Part shown: positions 1 to 11,419 of the stretch, piece after piece
Position numbering within the stretch: the stretch's first letter is position 1
How the letters are laid out: each line of letters begins with the position of its first letter
Origin: Ashinkailepas kermadecensis
Lineage: Eukaryota > Arthropoda > Thecostraca > Neolepadidae
Reading direction: 5' to 3'
NCBI GenBank assembly: GCA_034440615.1
Contig: JAOTOM010004793.1
Coordinates: 23,501-87,500, forward strand
DNA length: 64,000 nt
Notes under the pieces: generated by a model
The model's database searches: none
What the model saw: only the letters and a program-made list of their open reading frames with translations
What the model was told of the DNA's origin: nothing
Translations under genes and position numbers: made by a program

Positions 1-920
1 GGTAGCAGGTGCATCCATCGTCCGCTCACGGTGGCCTCTGCAGTATGCGGCGCCTCTGCGGACTGTGGCACAGGCAGCAGGCGCATCGTCCGCTCACGGT
101 GTTTGCACGGTGGCAGCATACGGCGCCTCTGCGGACTTGACAAGGCAGCAGGCGATCGTCCGCTCACGGTGTCCTATAGTGCACGGTGGCAGAATACGGC
201 GCATCTGCGGACTGTAGCACCGGCAGCAGGCGCATCGTCCGCTCACGGTGTCCTATAGTGCACGGTGGCAGCATACGGCGCCTCTGCGGACTGTGGCACA
301 GGCAGCAGGCGCATCGTCCGCTCACGGTGTCCTATAGTGCACGGTGGCAGCATACGGCGCCTCTGCGGACTGTGGCACAGGCAGCAGGCGCATCGTCCGC
401 TCACGGTGTCCTATAGTGCACGGTGGCAGAATACGGCGCCTCTGCGGACTGTGGCACAGGCAGCAGGCGCATCGTCCGCTCACGGTGTCCTATAGTGCAC
501 GGTGGCAGAATACGGCGCCTCTGCGGACTGTGACACAGAGGCGCATCGTCCGTCACGGTGTCCTATAGTGCACGTGGCAGCATACGGCGCCTCTGCGGAC
601 TGTGGCTGGCACAGGCAGCAGGCGCATCGTCCGCTCACGGTGTCCTATAGTGTACGGTGGCAGCATACGGCGCCTCTGCGGACTGTGGCACAGGCAGCAG
701 GCGCATCGTCCGCTCACGGTGGCAGCATACGGCGCCTCTGCGGACTGTGGCACAGGCTGCAGGCGCATCGTCCGCTCATGGTACCCTATAGTGCACGGTG
801 GCAGCATACGGCGCCTCTGCGGACTGTGGCACAGGCAGCAGGCGCATCGTCCGCTCACGGTGTCCTATAGTGCACGGTGGCAGCATACGGCGCCTCTGCG
901 GACTGTGGCACAGGCAGCTG
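1..920. repeat. 79-bp tandem array
   Basis: About 11-12 copies of a 79-bp GC-rich unit recognisable by GGCAGCATACGGCGCCTCTG followed by a GCAGCAGGCGCATCGTCC block. The first two copies and those near 530-700 are shortened or rearranged. The array runs off the left window edge. Because 79 is not a multiple of three, the frame rotates at each copy, so the short open frames here are repeat artefacts. Confidence 0.95.
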
Positions 921-1962
921 CTGCAGAACGGAAGCAATTGGTCTTTGTCTTTGTTGTTATATTTGGACGTTACCTGTGGTTTTGTTCATCAAGTTAGCAA
1001 AGTACGAACATTTCTGTAAGTAATGGCAGGAGTTTGTATATGAATATGGCCAGCATCGCTAGATGCTTGCTCAGATGAAACCTTTAAGTTACTGATATCG
1101 GTACTACCTTCCGTCCCATTCCTTTATAGTAGGCATTTCATGCGCAATTCTGCGCACAACGTTTCGTTTGCGTTGTGTTGAAGCTGCTAATTGTACAATT
1201 TTATAATGACAGACTTGATAATTGCCAGTGAACTTAAGGTGTTGTCTTTCTAGAGAATAGCAACCATAATACATACAGGCCATTTCTCGCTGTTTAGTCT
1301 CATCGGCTCATAAGTTGGCAGTTTCATATTTGTTTCGCTTGATCTATATGTCAGGATTGGGGTGCATCATTCGTGCGCATTCACATACCGGCTTGAATGG
1401 AGTATCTCACTCCTCTTCTTTGTCATGATTAACAAACCTTGAGCTTAGATCAAGAAGACCTAACCTGATCTACTTTAAAATAATAATGGCATTGCCTTGA
1501 GGCCAGCTTCTTGCACGTAAATGCATCTCAGCTTCCGGTTGGATGGTGGCTAGAAATTTAGAGCAAAACGTGATGGTTTCAGTTTCCAAGTATACATTGA
1601 TGTGTTGACATTGTGGTTGCCGACAAATGTGACAAGTACAGGGTAATTGTCTCTATTGCTTGTGGTCACTGGTCTTGTCCACAGCAGTGGAAATTGGTAT
1701 GCTATGCCGTAAAATATACATTGTATGGTATGTTGCGAGTGCTACACCAGTCAAGACATGGTCTTGTCAGCACAAACTCAATCAAAATACTGCTGCTGCC
1801 ATACAACACTCAAAGCTACTCCTCCCCCACCCTCAAATGGCTCCACAGGGTGGCGTTATCCTGAGAAGCCTCCACCTACGCTTGTGGTCGTCTGCATACC
1901 ATTTTCTTTGAAGTGGGAACATTTTTGTTTTTAAAAAAGTTTCATGATGGAGGTAGATCGGT
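921..1962. other. unique DNA, no gene seen
   Basis: Moderately AT-rich sequence with no recognisable protein similarity, tRNA or long repeat on either strand. The open frames near 1613-1934 are short and have no recognisable domains. Confidence 0.6.
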
Positions 1963-3095
1963 AGCGCGGCGGTCCAGCTCTGATGAGCCTTAGTCGGCGG
2001 CGGTCCAGCGCTGATGAACCTTGGCCGGCGGCGGTCCAGCGCTGATGGAGCTTAGTCGGCGGCGGTCCAGCGCTGATGAGCCTTAGTCGACGGCGGTCTA
2101 GCGCTGATGAGCCTTAGCCGGCGGCGGTCCAGCGCTGATGAGCGCTGGACGTCGGCGGCGGTCGTGGCGTGGAGCTTAGTTGGTGGCGGTCCAGCGCTGA
2201 TGAGCGCTGGACGTCGGCGGACGAGCGCGCGTCGGCGGCGGTCCAGCGCCGATGAGCCTTAGCTGGCGGCGGTCCAGCGCTGATGAGCCTTCGTCGGCGG
2301 CGGTCCAGCGCTGATGAGCCTTAGTCGGTGGCGATTCAGCGCTGATGAGCCTTAGCCGGCGGCGGTACAGCGCTGATGAGCCTTCGTCGGCGGCGGTCCA
2401 GCGCTGATGAGCCTTAGTCGGTGGCGATTCAGCGCTGATGAGCCTTAGCCGGCGGCGGTACAGCGCTGATGAGCGCTGGACGTCGGCGGACGAGCGCGCG
2501 TCGGCGGCGGTCCAGCGCCGATGAGCCTTAGCTGGCGGCGGTCCAGCGCTGATGAGCCTTCGTCGGCGGCGGTCCAGCGCTGATGAGCCTTAGTCGGTGG
2601 CGATTCAGCGCTGATGAGCCTTAGCCGGCGGCGGTACAGCGCTGATGGAGCTTAGTTGGTGGCGGTCTAGCGCTGATGAGCCTTAGTCGGTGGCGATCCA
2701 GCGCTGGTGAGCCTTAGTCGACGGCGGTCCAGCGCTGATGAGCCTTCGCCGGCGGCGGTCCAGCGCTGATGAGCGCTGGACGTCGGCGGCGGTCGTGGCG
2801 TGGAGCTTAGTTGGTGGCGGTCCAGCGCTGATGAGCGCTGGACGTCGGCGGCGGTCGTGGCGTGGAGCTTAGTTGGTGGCGGTCCAGCGCTGATGAGCGC
2901 TGGACGTCGGCGACGTCGAGCCGCCGACGCGGCTTGACGTCGGCGGACGAGCGCGCGTCGGCGGCGGTCCAGCGCTGATGAGCCTTAGTCGGCGGCGATC
3001 CAGCGCTGATGAGCCTTAGTCGACGGCGGTCCAGCGCCGATGAAGCTTAGCCGGCGGCGGTCCAGCGCTGATCAGCCTAAGTCGGTGGCGATCCA
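1963..3095. repeat. 31-bp tandem array with 269-bp higher-order repeat
   Basis: About 36 units of a 31-bp GC-rich repeat with core GGTCCAGCGCTGATGAGCC. Variants (TTAGTC, TTCGTC, TTAGCC; GTCCAG, ATTCAG, GTACAG) occur in a fixed order that is itself repeated: the block starting at 2209 recurs at 2478, an offset of 269 bp. A second composite with GGCGTGGAGCTTAGTTGG recurs near 2170, 2795 and 2860. Confidence 0.95.
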
Positions 3096-3907
3096 GCCGG
3101 CTTTGGCTTTAGGACGACCAGCCAGGCCAGGCTACGTATTACGTCATGGTACCACGTCGTGACCTGCGCGCCAGGAACCGTGCAGTGTCAGTTCCTGACC
3201 ATACATGACATTGAAGGGATGCATGCGGCACATACTGAGCGAGATAGCTGTGGGCCAAATGGACCGTAACACAGCGTACTACATATGCTAACTCGATGAT
3301 TCGGCACAGCTACGTTGCAGTTTGAGACACGTACACCATATCACGGGAGTTGATTTCTGAATATTATTTGGGGGTGGCACATGTGCCAAAACTGAAGCCA
3401 CTATTTGCGCAATCGGACTCTCCTTCCGATTAGCGGCGTAACGTCAGACTCGCATAGCAGTGCATAGCAACATTCACACTCGTTTGCCAAGTCTTGAAGC
3501 AATGTGAACCTCCCTGTAACATCCGGTCATTGTGTAGCCATACGTGTCCTTGTCTTTCATATGGCTACTCTTTAAGCGCGTGTCTCCTGATTATCCGTGT
3601 GATCGTTGTGTAACTACGAGCTACCTGGCTCCACTAGACCTGTGGTCGGTGTATGCCCACGACCCACCTGGTTCCATTACCCGTGTGGTCGGTGTATAAC
3701 GGCGAGCCCATTACATTACATTACCTGGCCTGCTCCATTACAGCTCGGGAGGCCAGGTCAGGCGACGCTGGTCCGCCATCGCAGTCCTACAAGTCGCAGG
3801 TATCCAGCGGCTGTGTGTCCGGCCACGCACTGCGACAACTGCCAGACGTGTCTCACAAGACTCGCGAGAACAAGACGTGAACGAGCTCGAAGCAGTAGCC
3901 CAGCTCG
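3096..3907. other. unique DNA, no gene seen
   Basis: Spacer between two arrays. I see no domain, RNA gene or mobile-element similarity. Around 3610-3700 there is a short partial duplication of an ACCTGG.TCCA.TA block. Confidence 0.55.
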
Positions 3908-4582
3908 TAACGCCGGCTGGGGGTGAGAGCTCGGAGCGGCGGCCGGGGGTGAGCTCGGAGCGGTGGTCGGGGGTGAGCTCGGAGCGCCGGCTGAGGTGAG
4001 ATCGGAGCGGTGGTCGGGGGTGAGTTTGGAGCGGTGGTCGGGGGTGAGCTCGGAACGCCGGCTGAGGTGAGATCGGAGCGGTGGTCGGGGGTGAGTTTGG
4101 AGCGGCGGTCGGGGGTGAGCTCGGAGCGCCGGCTGAGGTGAGATCGGAGCGGTGGTCGGGGGTGAGCTTGGAGCGGTGGTCGGGGTGAGCTCGGAGTGAC
4201 GGTCGGGGGTGAGCTCGGAGCGGTGGTCGGGGGTGAGATCGGAGCGATGGTAGGGGGTGAGCTCGGAGCGGTGATCGGGGTGAGCTCGGAGCGGTGGTCG
4301 GGGTGAGCTCGGGTGACGGTCGGGGGTGAGCTCGGAGCGGTGGTCGGGGGTGAGCTTGAAGCGGTGGTCGGGGTGAGCTCGGAGTGACGGTCGGGGGTGA
4401 GCTCGGAGCGGTGGTCGGGGGTGAGATCGGAGCGATGGTCGGGGGTGAGCTCGGAGCGATGATCGGGGTGAGCTCGGAGCGGTGGTCGGGTGAGCTCGGA
4501 GCGGTGGTCGGGGGTGAGATCGGAGCGGTGGTCGGGGGTGAGCTCGGAGCGGTGGTCGGGGTGAGTTCGGAGCGGTGGCCGG
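3908..4582. repeat. 25/26-bp tandem array
   Basis: About 26 units of GGTGAGCTCGGAGCGGTGG followed by TCGGGG or TCGGGGG. The unit alternates between 25 and 26 bp. Variants such as GAGATCGGAGCG and CGCCGGCTGAGG mark a partly ordered substructure. A long open frame on the minus strand (4723 to 3758) is a by-product of the repeat. Confidence 0.95.
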
Positions 4583-5550
4583 GATTCTGTTGTTGAGACG
4601 TCGTGATGCTACTCCGACTCCGATTTGACGTTCGTCAAGCAAACGGCGGATCCGGTGCAGTCTGGGTCGGGACAAGACAGCCCGAGCCTGAGCCGTGCTG
4701 GTGGACCGACATACACAAAACATTCATAATCGTGAGTGTGACGTCATAACGTTCGTCACACGCGGACCGAGGTGGGCATCCTTGGGTGGATCTGGAGTCA
4801 GGTAAACACTGGATACGCGCTACGCGTGCGATTGTTAAACGTGAGGTAGACATGCTCGACTTCCACGAACGGGGTCTGGCACGAACCCTTCTCCGAGCCA
4901 CGCCAGGCGTAGACTATGCACCAGTGTCTGCTGTCGGTATGTGGCCGTGATTGGGGAGGGGTGACGGGTGACGGGGAGGGGCCTCTGCTACCGGGTATAT
5001 TGTCCTCACACTGTGTGAGTCCGCAGATGGACACCGCTGGTCATAGCCGACCCGGAGAGCACTCAGCGGCGCTGGCGGTGAATGTAGTACTCGTTGAGTA
5101 TTGCCAGTAGTATTTGTAGACCTGCGAGTGACGTACATCAGCTGTATTTGTGGGCGGCGCCTGATATGCTGGTGGCCACCATTGGGGAGCTTTTCACGCT
5201 GCCGGAATGGTTATGAACTGCCTGAGCCAATCATGAACAGCTTTGGGAGCCGTGTGTGCGGGCGTGAAAAATTAATATCACGCCTACAGACCCTAGCTTC
5301 TTGGAAGTGTAGATATAGTGCATGTCAGTAATATTGCATATGTACCGTGCAAGTAAGTTGTGCTTATTTTATGTGTTTGAACATCCACTCCGCTTCTAAA
5401 TGTATATGCCTGATGCTACTTCAGCCAAACAAAATGGATAATCCGCGCGATCTTGAGCTTAACTGTGGATGTTACCATGTTTTTTCAACCGATGCTCGCA
5501 AAATTGTGTACAATGTAATGATACAAAGCATTTTTTTTTCTAGACTGCTT
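4583..5550. other. unique DNA, no gene seen
   Basis: No recognisable coding similarity or RNA gene. Only short open frames occur on both strands. Confidence 0.55.
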
Positions 5551-5746
5551 GTGCGTATATGCCGAGCTTTATCGGTCGCTGTTCGCCGTGGATCATCTAG
5601 TGTGTATATGCAGAGCATTGGCTCTCGCCGTTCGTCGTGAATCGCCTTGTGTGTATGTGCAGAGCTTTAACTGTCGCTATTCACCGTAGATCACCCTGTG
5701 TGTATATGCAGGGCTTTAGCGGTCGACATTCGCCGTGGTTCACCTT
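5551..5746. repeat. 49-bp tandem repeat, 4 copies
   Basis: Four diverged copies of a 49-bp unit starting with GTGTGTATATGCAGAGCTTT. The units start at 5551, 5600, 5649 and 5698, so the period is exactly 49 throughout. Copies differ by several substitutions, which suggests an old array. Confidence 0.9.
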
Positions 5747-6535
5747 GAACCGATGTTGTGGCTTGTGTCCGGGCGTATCCTGTGGTCTAGTGCCTGCAAA
5801 CCTGATGTGCCACTGTGACTGCATTCTCGTCAGGAAAATACAATATTACGCATCAACAATTCTTCCATAGTAGCCTTCTCATTTTCTGCACCACGTGTAT
5901 TTCGCCGTTTCGTATTTCACCCCATGGGGGCACCGAAGAAATATCAAAGCTTCGCAGGCCATGGTGTCCCGATGGTAAATCAAGGTGCCCCTGACGAAGA
6001 GCAAGCGAAGTCTAGGTCATTTCCCTCACGCAGCCTTATATGGAACTTTTCCATTTCAATTTCCCACCTGACAGGTTATAATACTATGAACTGAGAAAGC
6101 ATGGTGCCCTTCCGAAGCCTTCAAATGTCCCCTTGACGGGAAACTGTAACCTTCTGCTAGCTCAGGTTGTCAACTGGTCGGTAAGTTAGGGGCTGGGAAA
6201 TGTCAGGAATGTCCAACATAGCTCGAAACACGTTTCTACGAATTAGAACGCCCGTGCTACTCCTCAAAGTGTCCCTTGTTTGCGCTACAGCCTTTCTCGT
6301 AGTAAGTGTCACGACTTAGATACGACATGAGCAGGTTACGTTGCCAGCAATGGTTAGGTCTCCTTCGGACTTACTCTACCCAAAAGTATGGGTGCACTTC
6401 TGCACAATGCTCGCAAGACGTCCTCTTTCCAGCTATGTGTTCATTTCCGGGATTTCGGGTACCCTTTTGTCGAGGTGTCCTTCAGTGAAAATTCGAAAAA
6501 CGTGCACTGCACCAACGGCTTGAGGGTAGAAGAGG
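5747..6535. other. unique DNA, no gene seen
   Basis: No recognisable gene, RNA or mobile-element similarity on either strand. Confidence 0.55.
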
Positions 6536-7342
6536 CTCAGATGGTAGTGCCGGTCAGCTACGGGTAGCTGGAGAGGCCCAGATAGTAGTGCCGGTCAGCT
6601 ACGGGCAGCTGGATAGGCCCAGATAGTAGTGCCGGTCAGTTACGGGCAGCTGCAGGGGTCCAGATGGTAGTGCCGGTCAGTTACGGGCAGCTGGAGAGGC
6701 TCAGATAGTAGTGCCGGTCAGCTACGGGCAGCTGGAGAGGCCCAGATAATAGTGCCGGTCAGCTACGGGCAGCTGGAGAGGCCCAGATAGTAGTGCCGAT
6801 CAGCTACGGGCAGCTGGATAGGCCCAGATAGTAGTGCCGGTCAGCTACGTGCAGCTGGATAGGTCCAGATAGTAGTGCCGGTCAGCCACGGGCAGCTGGA
6901 AGGGCTCAGATGGTAATACCGGTCAACCACGGACAGCTGGAGGAGCCCAGATGGTAGTGCCGGTCAGCTACGGGCAGCTGGATAGGCCCAGATAGTTGTG
7001 CCGGTCAGCTACGGGCAGCTGGAGGGGCCCAGATGGTAGTGCCGGTCAGCTACGGGCAGCTGGAGAAGCCCAGATAGTAGTGCCGGTCAGCTACGGGCAG
7101 CTGGAGGGGCCCAGATAGTAGTGCCGGTCAGCTACGGGCAGCTGGAGGAGCCCAGATAGTAGTGCCGGTCAGCTACGGGCAGCTGGAGGAGCCCAGATAG
7201 TAGTGCCGGTCAGCTACGGGCAGCTGGAGGGGCCCAGATAGTAGTGCCGGTCAGCTACGGGCAGCTGGAGGGGCCCAGATAGTAGTGCCGGTCAGCTACG
7301 GGCAGCTGGAGGGGCTCAGACAGCAGTGCCGGATCAGCTGCA
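6536..7342. repeat. 41-bp tandem array
   Basis: About 20 copies of a 41-bp unit with core AGTAGTGCCGGTCAGCTACG followed by GGCAGCTGGAGGGGCCCAG. Copies are 85-100 percent alike by eye. The array abuts the decayed gypsy integrase that begins at about 7341, so the end of the last copy may mark an insertion or expansion boundary. Confidence 0.95.
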
Positions 7343-7666
7343 GGAAGTTAGTGCGAAACTGGCCCAGGACAGTCCATTCTTGGGTCATTTCGGCACACGG
7401 CTTACTCTGGACAGCTGCTAATCCTGACGTACTGTTAGCACATGACGCGCGATGTGTGCACACGCTGCAGACAATGTGTATCATGTACTCGTGTGAAGTG
7501 GCCGACGCGCCCCGACGGCAGGCGATTAGCAGTGCGCCTGTTGCGGGCGAGCAATTTGTCGGCCGATTTCCTGGATCCCACATCGTGCACGACGGATGGC
7601 AACCGCTACTTCCCGGCTATGTGTGGCCTGTTCATTAAGTATTCAACGTGTTACAGTCTACGATAA
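7341..7666 (+). pseudogene. Ty3/gypsy integrase fragment (zinc-binding region and start of core)
   Basis: Translation in two frames gives a recognisable piece of an LTR-retrotransposon integrase. From 7341 the frame reads ...DSPFLGHFGTRLTL, matching the GH(F/L)G histidine part of the HHCC zinc-binding domain. After a frameshift and stop near 7417-7441, a second frame gives CRQCVSCTRVKWPTR (the Cys-x2-Cys half plus the basic tail) and then DFLDP..TDGNRYFPAM, which matches the start of the catalytic core with its first Asp. The usual first His of HHCC is Gln here. No gag, protease or RT is visible upstream, where the 41-bp array begins. It is a decayed relic, certainly not functional. The family call rests on the motif order; the clade within Ty3/gypsy is not resolved. 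Confidence 0.78.
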
Positions 7667-8670
7667 TACCGGCCAAAGTGTAACAGTCACTCGGGCTGAT
7701 TGCATTGCTGACCTGGAGTTCCATTTTTCGGTTTCCAAACAGCGTGTCCTGGTCTGTTAGAAGAGACCACGTGCGCAGTTTGAGTCAGACCTGCACACGG
7801 GTTTGTGCGTCAAGCTGGATATTAAAACGCTGCACATGTCTGGATGCATACGGACCTCAGTGGGATTGAGAAACCAAGCGGTTTAATCGGACACCATGCG
7901 ACTGTCTGACATTCCAATTGTTGGTGATGCCTAACATGCCTGGAACCGATGACCCACAGTCGCATGTTCATGTTCATGCATGTCTCATTACGAGCACCTC
8001 TTTCTGATATGCTTCAACTACATGAACAAGGCAGCCTCAGAGTTCAACTCTTCCAAATATGATTTTCTGCATGAATTATAGAATGTTTTCATTACCTTTT
8101 GCTGCTCCAAATGCCTGGAATATAATAATCTGCTCTCACTTGCGTAGAACTGAATATGTACCCAGAAATAAAGTAATTTTGAATAAAAAAGCATGCCAGG
8201 CAATACGTTAATATAAAATATGAACTTCTGCAATGAATGTCAGTAACTCTACAATGAGTCAGGCATGATTGTCTGTTTCCTTTATTCTGTTCTTTTCTTG
8301 TTTTGTATCGGTGTTCCTGTCTTCTTTTTTCTTGATACTCTTTGAGGGTAGTAATATTGTAGGAGAGAAAATGCAAGATTATGGATTGTATAATAGCAAG
8401 TTCCCCATTAATACCCAAGCACAGTCTTCCCTGGAGCCCTGGACGACGTTACTAGCTTCGCTATTTGTCTGAGCGGACTTGATAAAATATTTTTACTAAT
8501 ACATAGTGGCTGCATCTGTCCAGTAAGAAACACGAGCGGGGAGTGGTGTGGCCTATTTTTACTTGCTTCACCAGTACCTACATACTTCTCATCCCTGGAA
8601 TTTAACGTAATTAGGTATAAATAAAAGGAGCAATCTTTTTCAAAGGTTCATTATATCATAGCATGCATGT
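7667..8670. other. sequence between two integrase pieces, no gene seen
   Basis: If the integrase pieces on either side belong to one element, the middle of the core domain should lie here, but I cannot recognise it. The stretch 8020-8660 is AT-rich and looks unrelated to a retrotransposon. Confidence 0.45.
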
Positions 8671-9145
8671 ACCAGGCCTAGGCAATAGCAATCAGCTGCT
8701 GGGGTGTCGATTAGCTACATATATGACGCATGTGGCGATTGTGATCGATATCAGTTTTTATCTGTGCGCACGCAAAGTTCACCAATTACAGTGCAGAATT
8801 GTTGTGACAATAGAAGGAATAGCTTTCATGAAACGCAACTCCATACAACACAGATGTATTTATATTCACATGCAAATCCGTCCCACGGGAGATTGCCTGG
8901 CGTGGTAGCACGTGCGCCCTATATAATTTTATGCTGGTGAATTTGCCTAAAGCAAACTCGTCGATTGATCCATGGGTTTCAAAGCCGCTTTGGCGAAAGC
9001 TAATTAGCTATTGCCACAAAAATGCTGCATTTAAATTGGTTCAATTGGTACGCGCGCAAATGCAAAGCTGATATCGATCACAATCGTCACACGCGTCATA
9101 TATGTAGCTAAACGACACCCCAGCAGCTGACGTTATTGTCCAACC
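8671..9145. mobile_element. foldback/MITE-like inverted repeat
   Basis: Two arms of about 90-100 bp face each other. The left arm (about 8671-8765) contains CAGCTGCTGGGGTGTCG and TAGCTACATATATGACGC; the right arm (about 9053-9145) carries the reverse complement of both, with only a few mismatches. The spacer of ~290 bp has no coding potential. Outside the arms the similarity fades (CAGG.....ACAATA), so exact termini and a target duplication cannot be fixed by eye. It is consistent with a non-autonomous foldback or MITE-type element. Confidence 0.75.
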
Positions 9146-9340
9146 TGACTCGATAGGCATTGACATGTACAACGATGAAGACATTAGTAATACAGGATGT
9201 GGACAAAAGCATGCGGCTTCATTCTGAGCGATCTTCCAAAGCCAAAAACAATGAAACAGCGAAACAAACTGATCCACCAACATCGGGAACGCGCCGACCC
9301 CGCCCATAGTTCAGGGAACAGGCAAAATGATAACACATGC

Positions 9341-9440
9341 CGACCTATCGTGCGCAGTATCACAGGCCACTCGCCGTATGAGCTCGTGTCTGGTGCACAG
9401 CCACGTGAGCCTGTCGTTAGCGAGTGTGATGGGCCGGACA
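9341..9440 (+). pseudogene. Ty3/gypsy integrase fragment (end of catalytic core)
   Basis: The plus-strand frame reads ITGHSPYELVSGAQPREPV at 9359-9418. This closely matches the conserved TG.(S/T)P(Y/F)ELV.GR..R.P signature at the end of the Ty3/gypsy integrase core. Upstream and downstream sequence in the same frame is not recognisable. It probably belongs with the fragment at 7341-7666, separated by insertion and decay. No catalytic Asp or Glu is present in this piece. Confidence 0.65.
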
Positions 9441-10084
9441 CACTGACGTGGCAGACTTACAGCGAACACCCAGACAACACCGGTCTGGAGTCCTGTCGCC
9501 GCGCAGCCACACACTCGGCAGACTAAGACGGTCTCCAGGTCGCGCAGAGGCCGGTCGAGTGATCGTTCGAGAGCGGGATTCTGTGATGCGCAGTATGTAC
9601 ACGTGGTGGTCGTGATCGAACGAAAAAGCCACTTGACAGGTCCCGGGGCTCGTGCGCCATTGTTGGTGTGCGGCGGCCAAACTGTGCGGTCCGATGTGGA
9701 CGCAAACAGAAGTTGGCGCGTGGCTGTTACCTGAAAAGGCTGATGATTTGACTGTTGGAGATGTAAGCGCGTGTAAAGCGGTGACTTCATGCAGGAAGCT
9801 TTTCTGAAGCGACAAGCTGTCATGCAAGCTATGGTGCGGTTCACCGTTTTACCCGCACTCCCCCTCCCCTCCCTGCAATGTTGCAGAATGCAAAAATATC
9901 GGTATTTATGCTTTAAATAATTATATGTGGTCAGACACGATGTTAAGAGAGATAAGCTCTTTGCTCTTAGTGTTTAGTCGTGATAATTAACGATGTAGCA
10001 TTAATCAAATGCGTCTGCAATTATCCTAGGCCAGCTGCTAACGTGGACATATGTGATCTTCAGACACACCTGAAGGTTACATAG
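9441..10084. other. unique DNA, possibly retroelement remainder
   Basis: No clear domain. The stretch directly after the integrase signature could be the decayed C-terminal part of the polyprotein and an LTR, but I see no LTR ends. The rest is AT-rich. Confidence 0.4.
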
Positions 10085-11175
10085 TCTGTCAAAACCCATC
10101 GTCAGACACACGTGCTACCTTCTGTCAAACCTCACGCCGTGTCACATATCCACCGTTCCTTCCCGCGCCGTGTGACACACATGCTATCGTAGACACATGC
10201 TACCTTCTGTCGGACATATAACAATAGACATGTGCTACCTTCTGTCAAAGCCCCCCCCGCCGTGTGTGACACACATGCTATCGTCAGACACACGTGCTAC
10301 CTTCTGTCAAAGCCCCCACGCCGTGTGACACACATGCTATCGTCAGACACACGTGTTACCTTCTGTCAAAGCCCCCACGCCGTGTGACACACATGCTATC
10401 GTCAGACACACGTGCTACCTTCTGTCAAACCCTCACGCCGTGTGACACACATGCTATCGTCAGACACACGTGCTACCTTCTGTCAAAGCCCCCACGCCGT
10501 GTGACACACATGCTATCGTCAGACACACGTGCTACCTTCTGTCAAACCCTCACGCCGTGTGACACACATGCTATCGTCAGACACACGTGCTACCTTCTGT
10601 CAAACCCTCACGCCGTGTGACACATGCTATCGTCAGACACACGTGCTACCTTCTGTCAAACCCCCACGCCGTGTGACACACATGCTATCGTCAGACACAC
10701 GTGCTACCTTCTGTCAAACCCTCACGCCGTGTGACACACATGCTATCGTCAGACACACGTGCTACCTTCTGTCAAAGCCCCCACGCCGTGTGACACACAT
10801 GCTATCGTCAGACACACGTGCTACCTTCTGTCAAACCCTCACGCCGTGTGACACACATGCTATCGTCAGACACACGTGCTACCTTCTGTCAAAGCCCTCA
10901 CGCCGTGTGAACATGTATCGTCAGACAGTATTCTGTCAAACCCCCACGCTCTATCGTCAGACACACGTGCTACCTTCTGTCAAACCCCCACGCCGTGTGA
11001 CACACATGCTATCGTCAGACACACGTGCTACCTTCTGTCAAACCCTCACGCCGTGTGACACACATGCTATCGTCAGACACACGTGCTACCTTCTGTCAAA
11101 GCCCCACGCCGTGTGACACACATGCTGTCGTCAGACACACGTGCTACCTTCTGTCAAAGCCCCACGCCGTGTGAC
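10085..11175. repeat. 58/59-bp tandem array carrying CACGTG
   Basis: About 18 copies of a 58-59-bp unit including GTCAGACACACGTGCTACC and CACGCCGTGTGACACACATG. Each regular unit holds one CACGTG palindrome. Copies split into a CCCTCACG and a CCCCCACG type that alternate over much of the array. The left edge (10085-10270) and a patch near 10910-10960 are degenerate. Confidence 0.95.
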
Positions 11176-11419
11176 ATACACATGGCATATTTATCACCGC
11201 CCGGTGATGCTGATGATGATTAATTGATGTTTAGGAGCACGTCGACAACAAGGTCATGTTGTGCCCGTCACCATGGTTACCGGTGATCTAAAGTGATGTC
11301 CATCTCGTTAGATATTGATTCTCAAGGAGGAGGATATATCAAATCACAGCCTCCTCGGTCGAGGAATGCAAAGTACCGTACACCACGACCTCCGTACACC
11401 GTACGTACGTCGGTACACC

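Noticed and set aside
1963..3095. Repeated CTGATGAG, suggestive of a tandem hammerhead ribozyme
   Set aside because: The units lack the GAAA core and the pairing needed for stems II and III, so the hammerhead fold is not possible.
3908..4582. G-quadruplex potential from GGGGG runs
   Set aside because: G-runs are about 21 bases apart, too far for a standard quadruplex within one unit.
3758..4723. 321-codon minus-strand frame rich in Pro, Arg and His
   Set aside because: It is the translation of the 25/26-bp array. Composition follows the repeat and there is no domain.
6536..7342. CRISPR-like regular array
   Set aside because: There are no unique spacers between repeats (the whole 41-bp unit repeats), and the genome is eukaryotic.
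9311..9844. 177-codon minus-strand open frame
   Set aside because: It is antisense to the recognisable gypsy integrase signature and has no similarity of its own.
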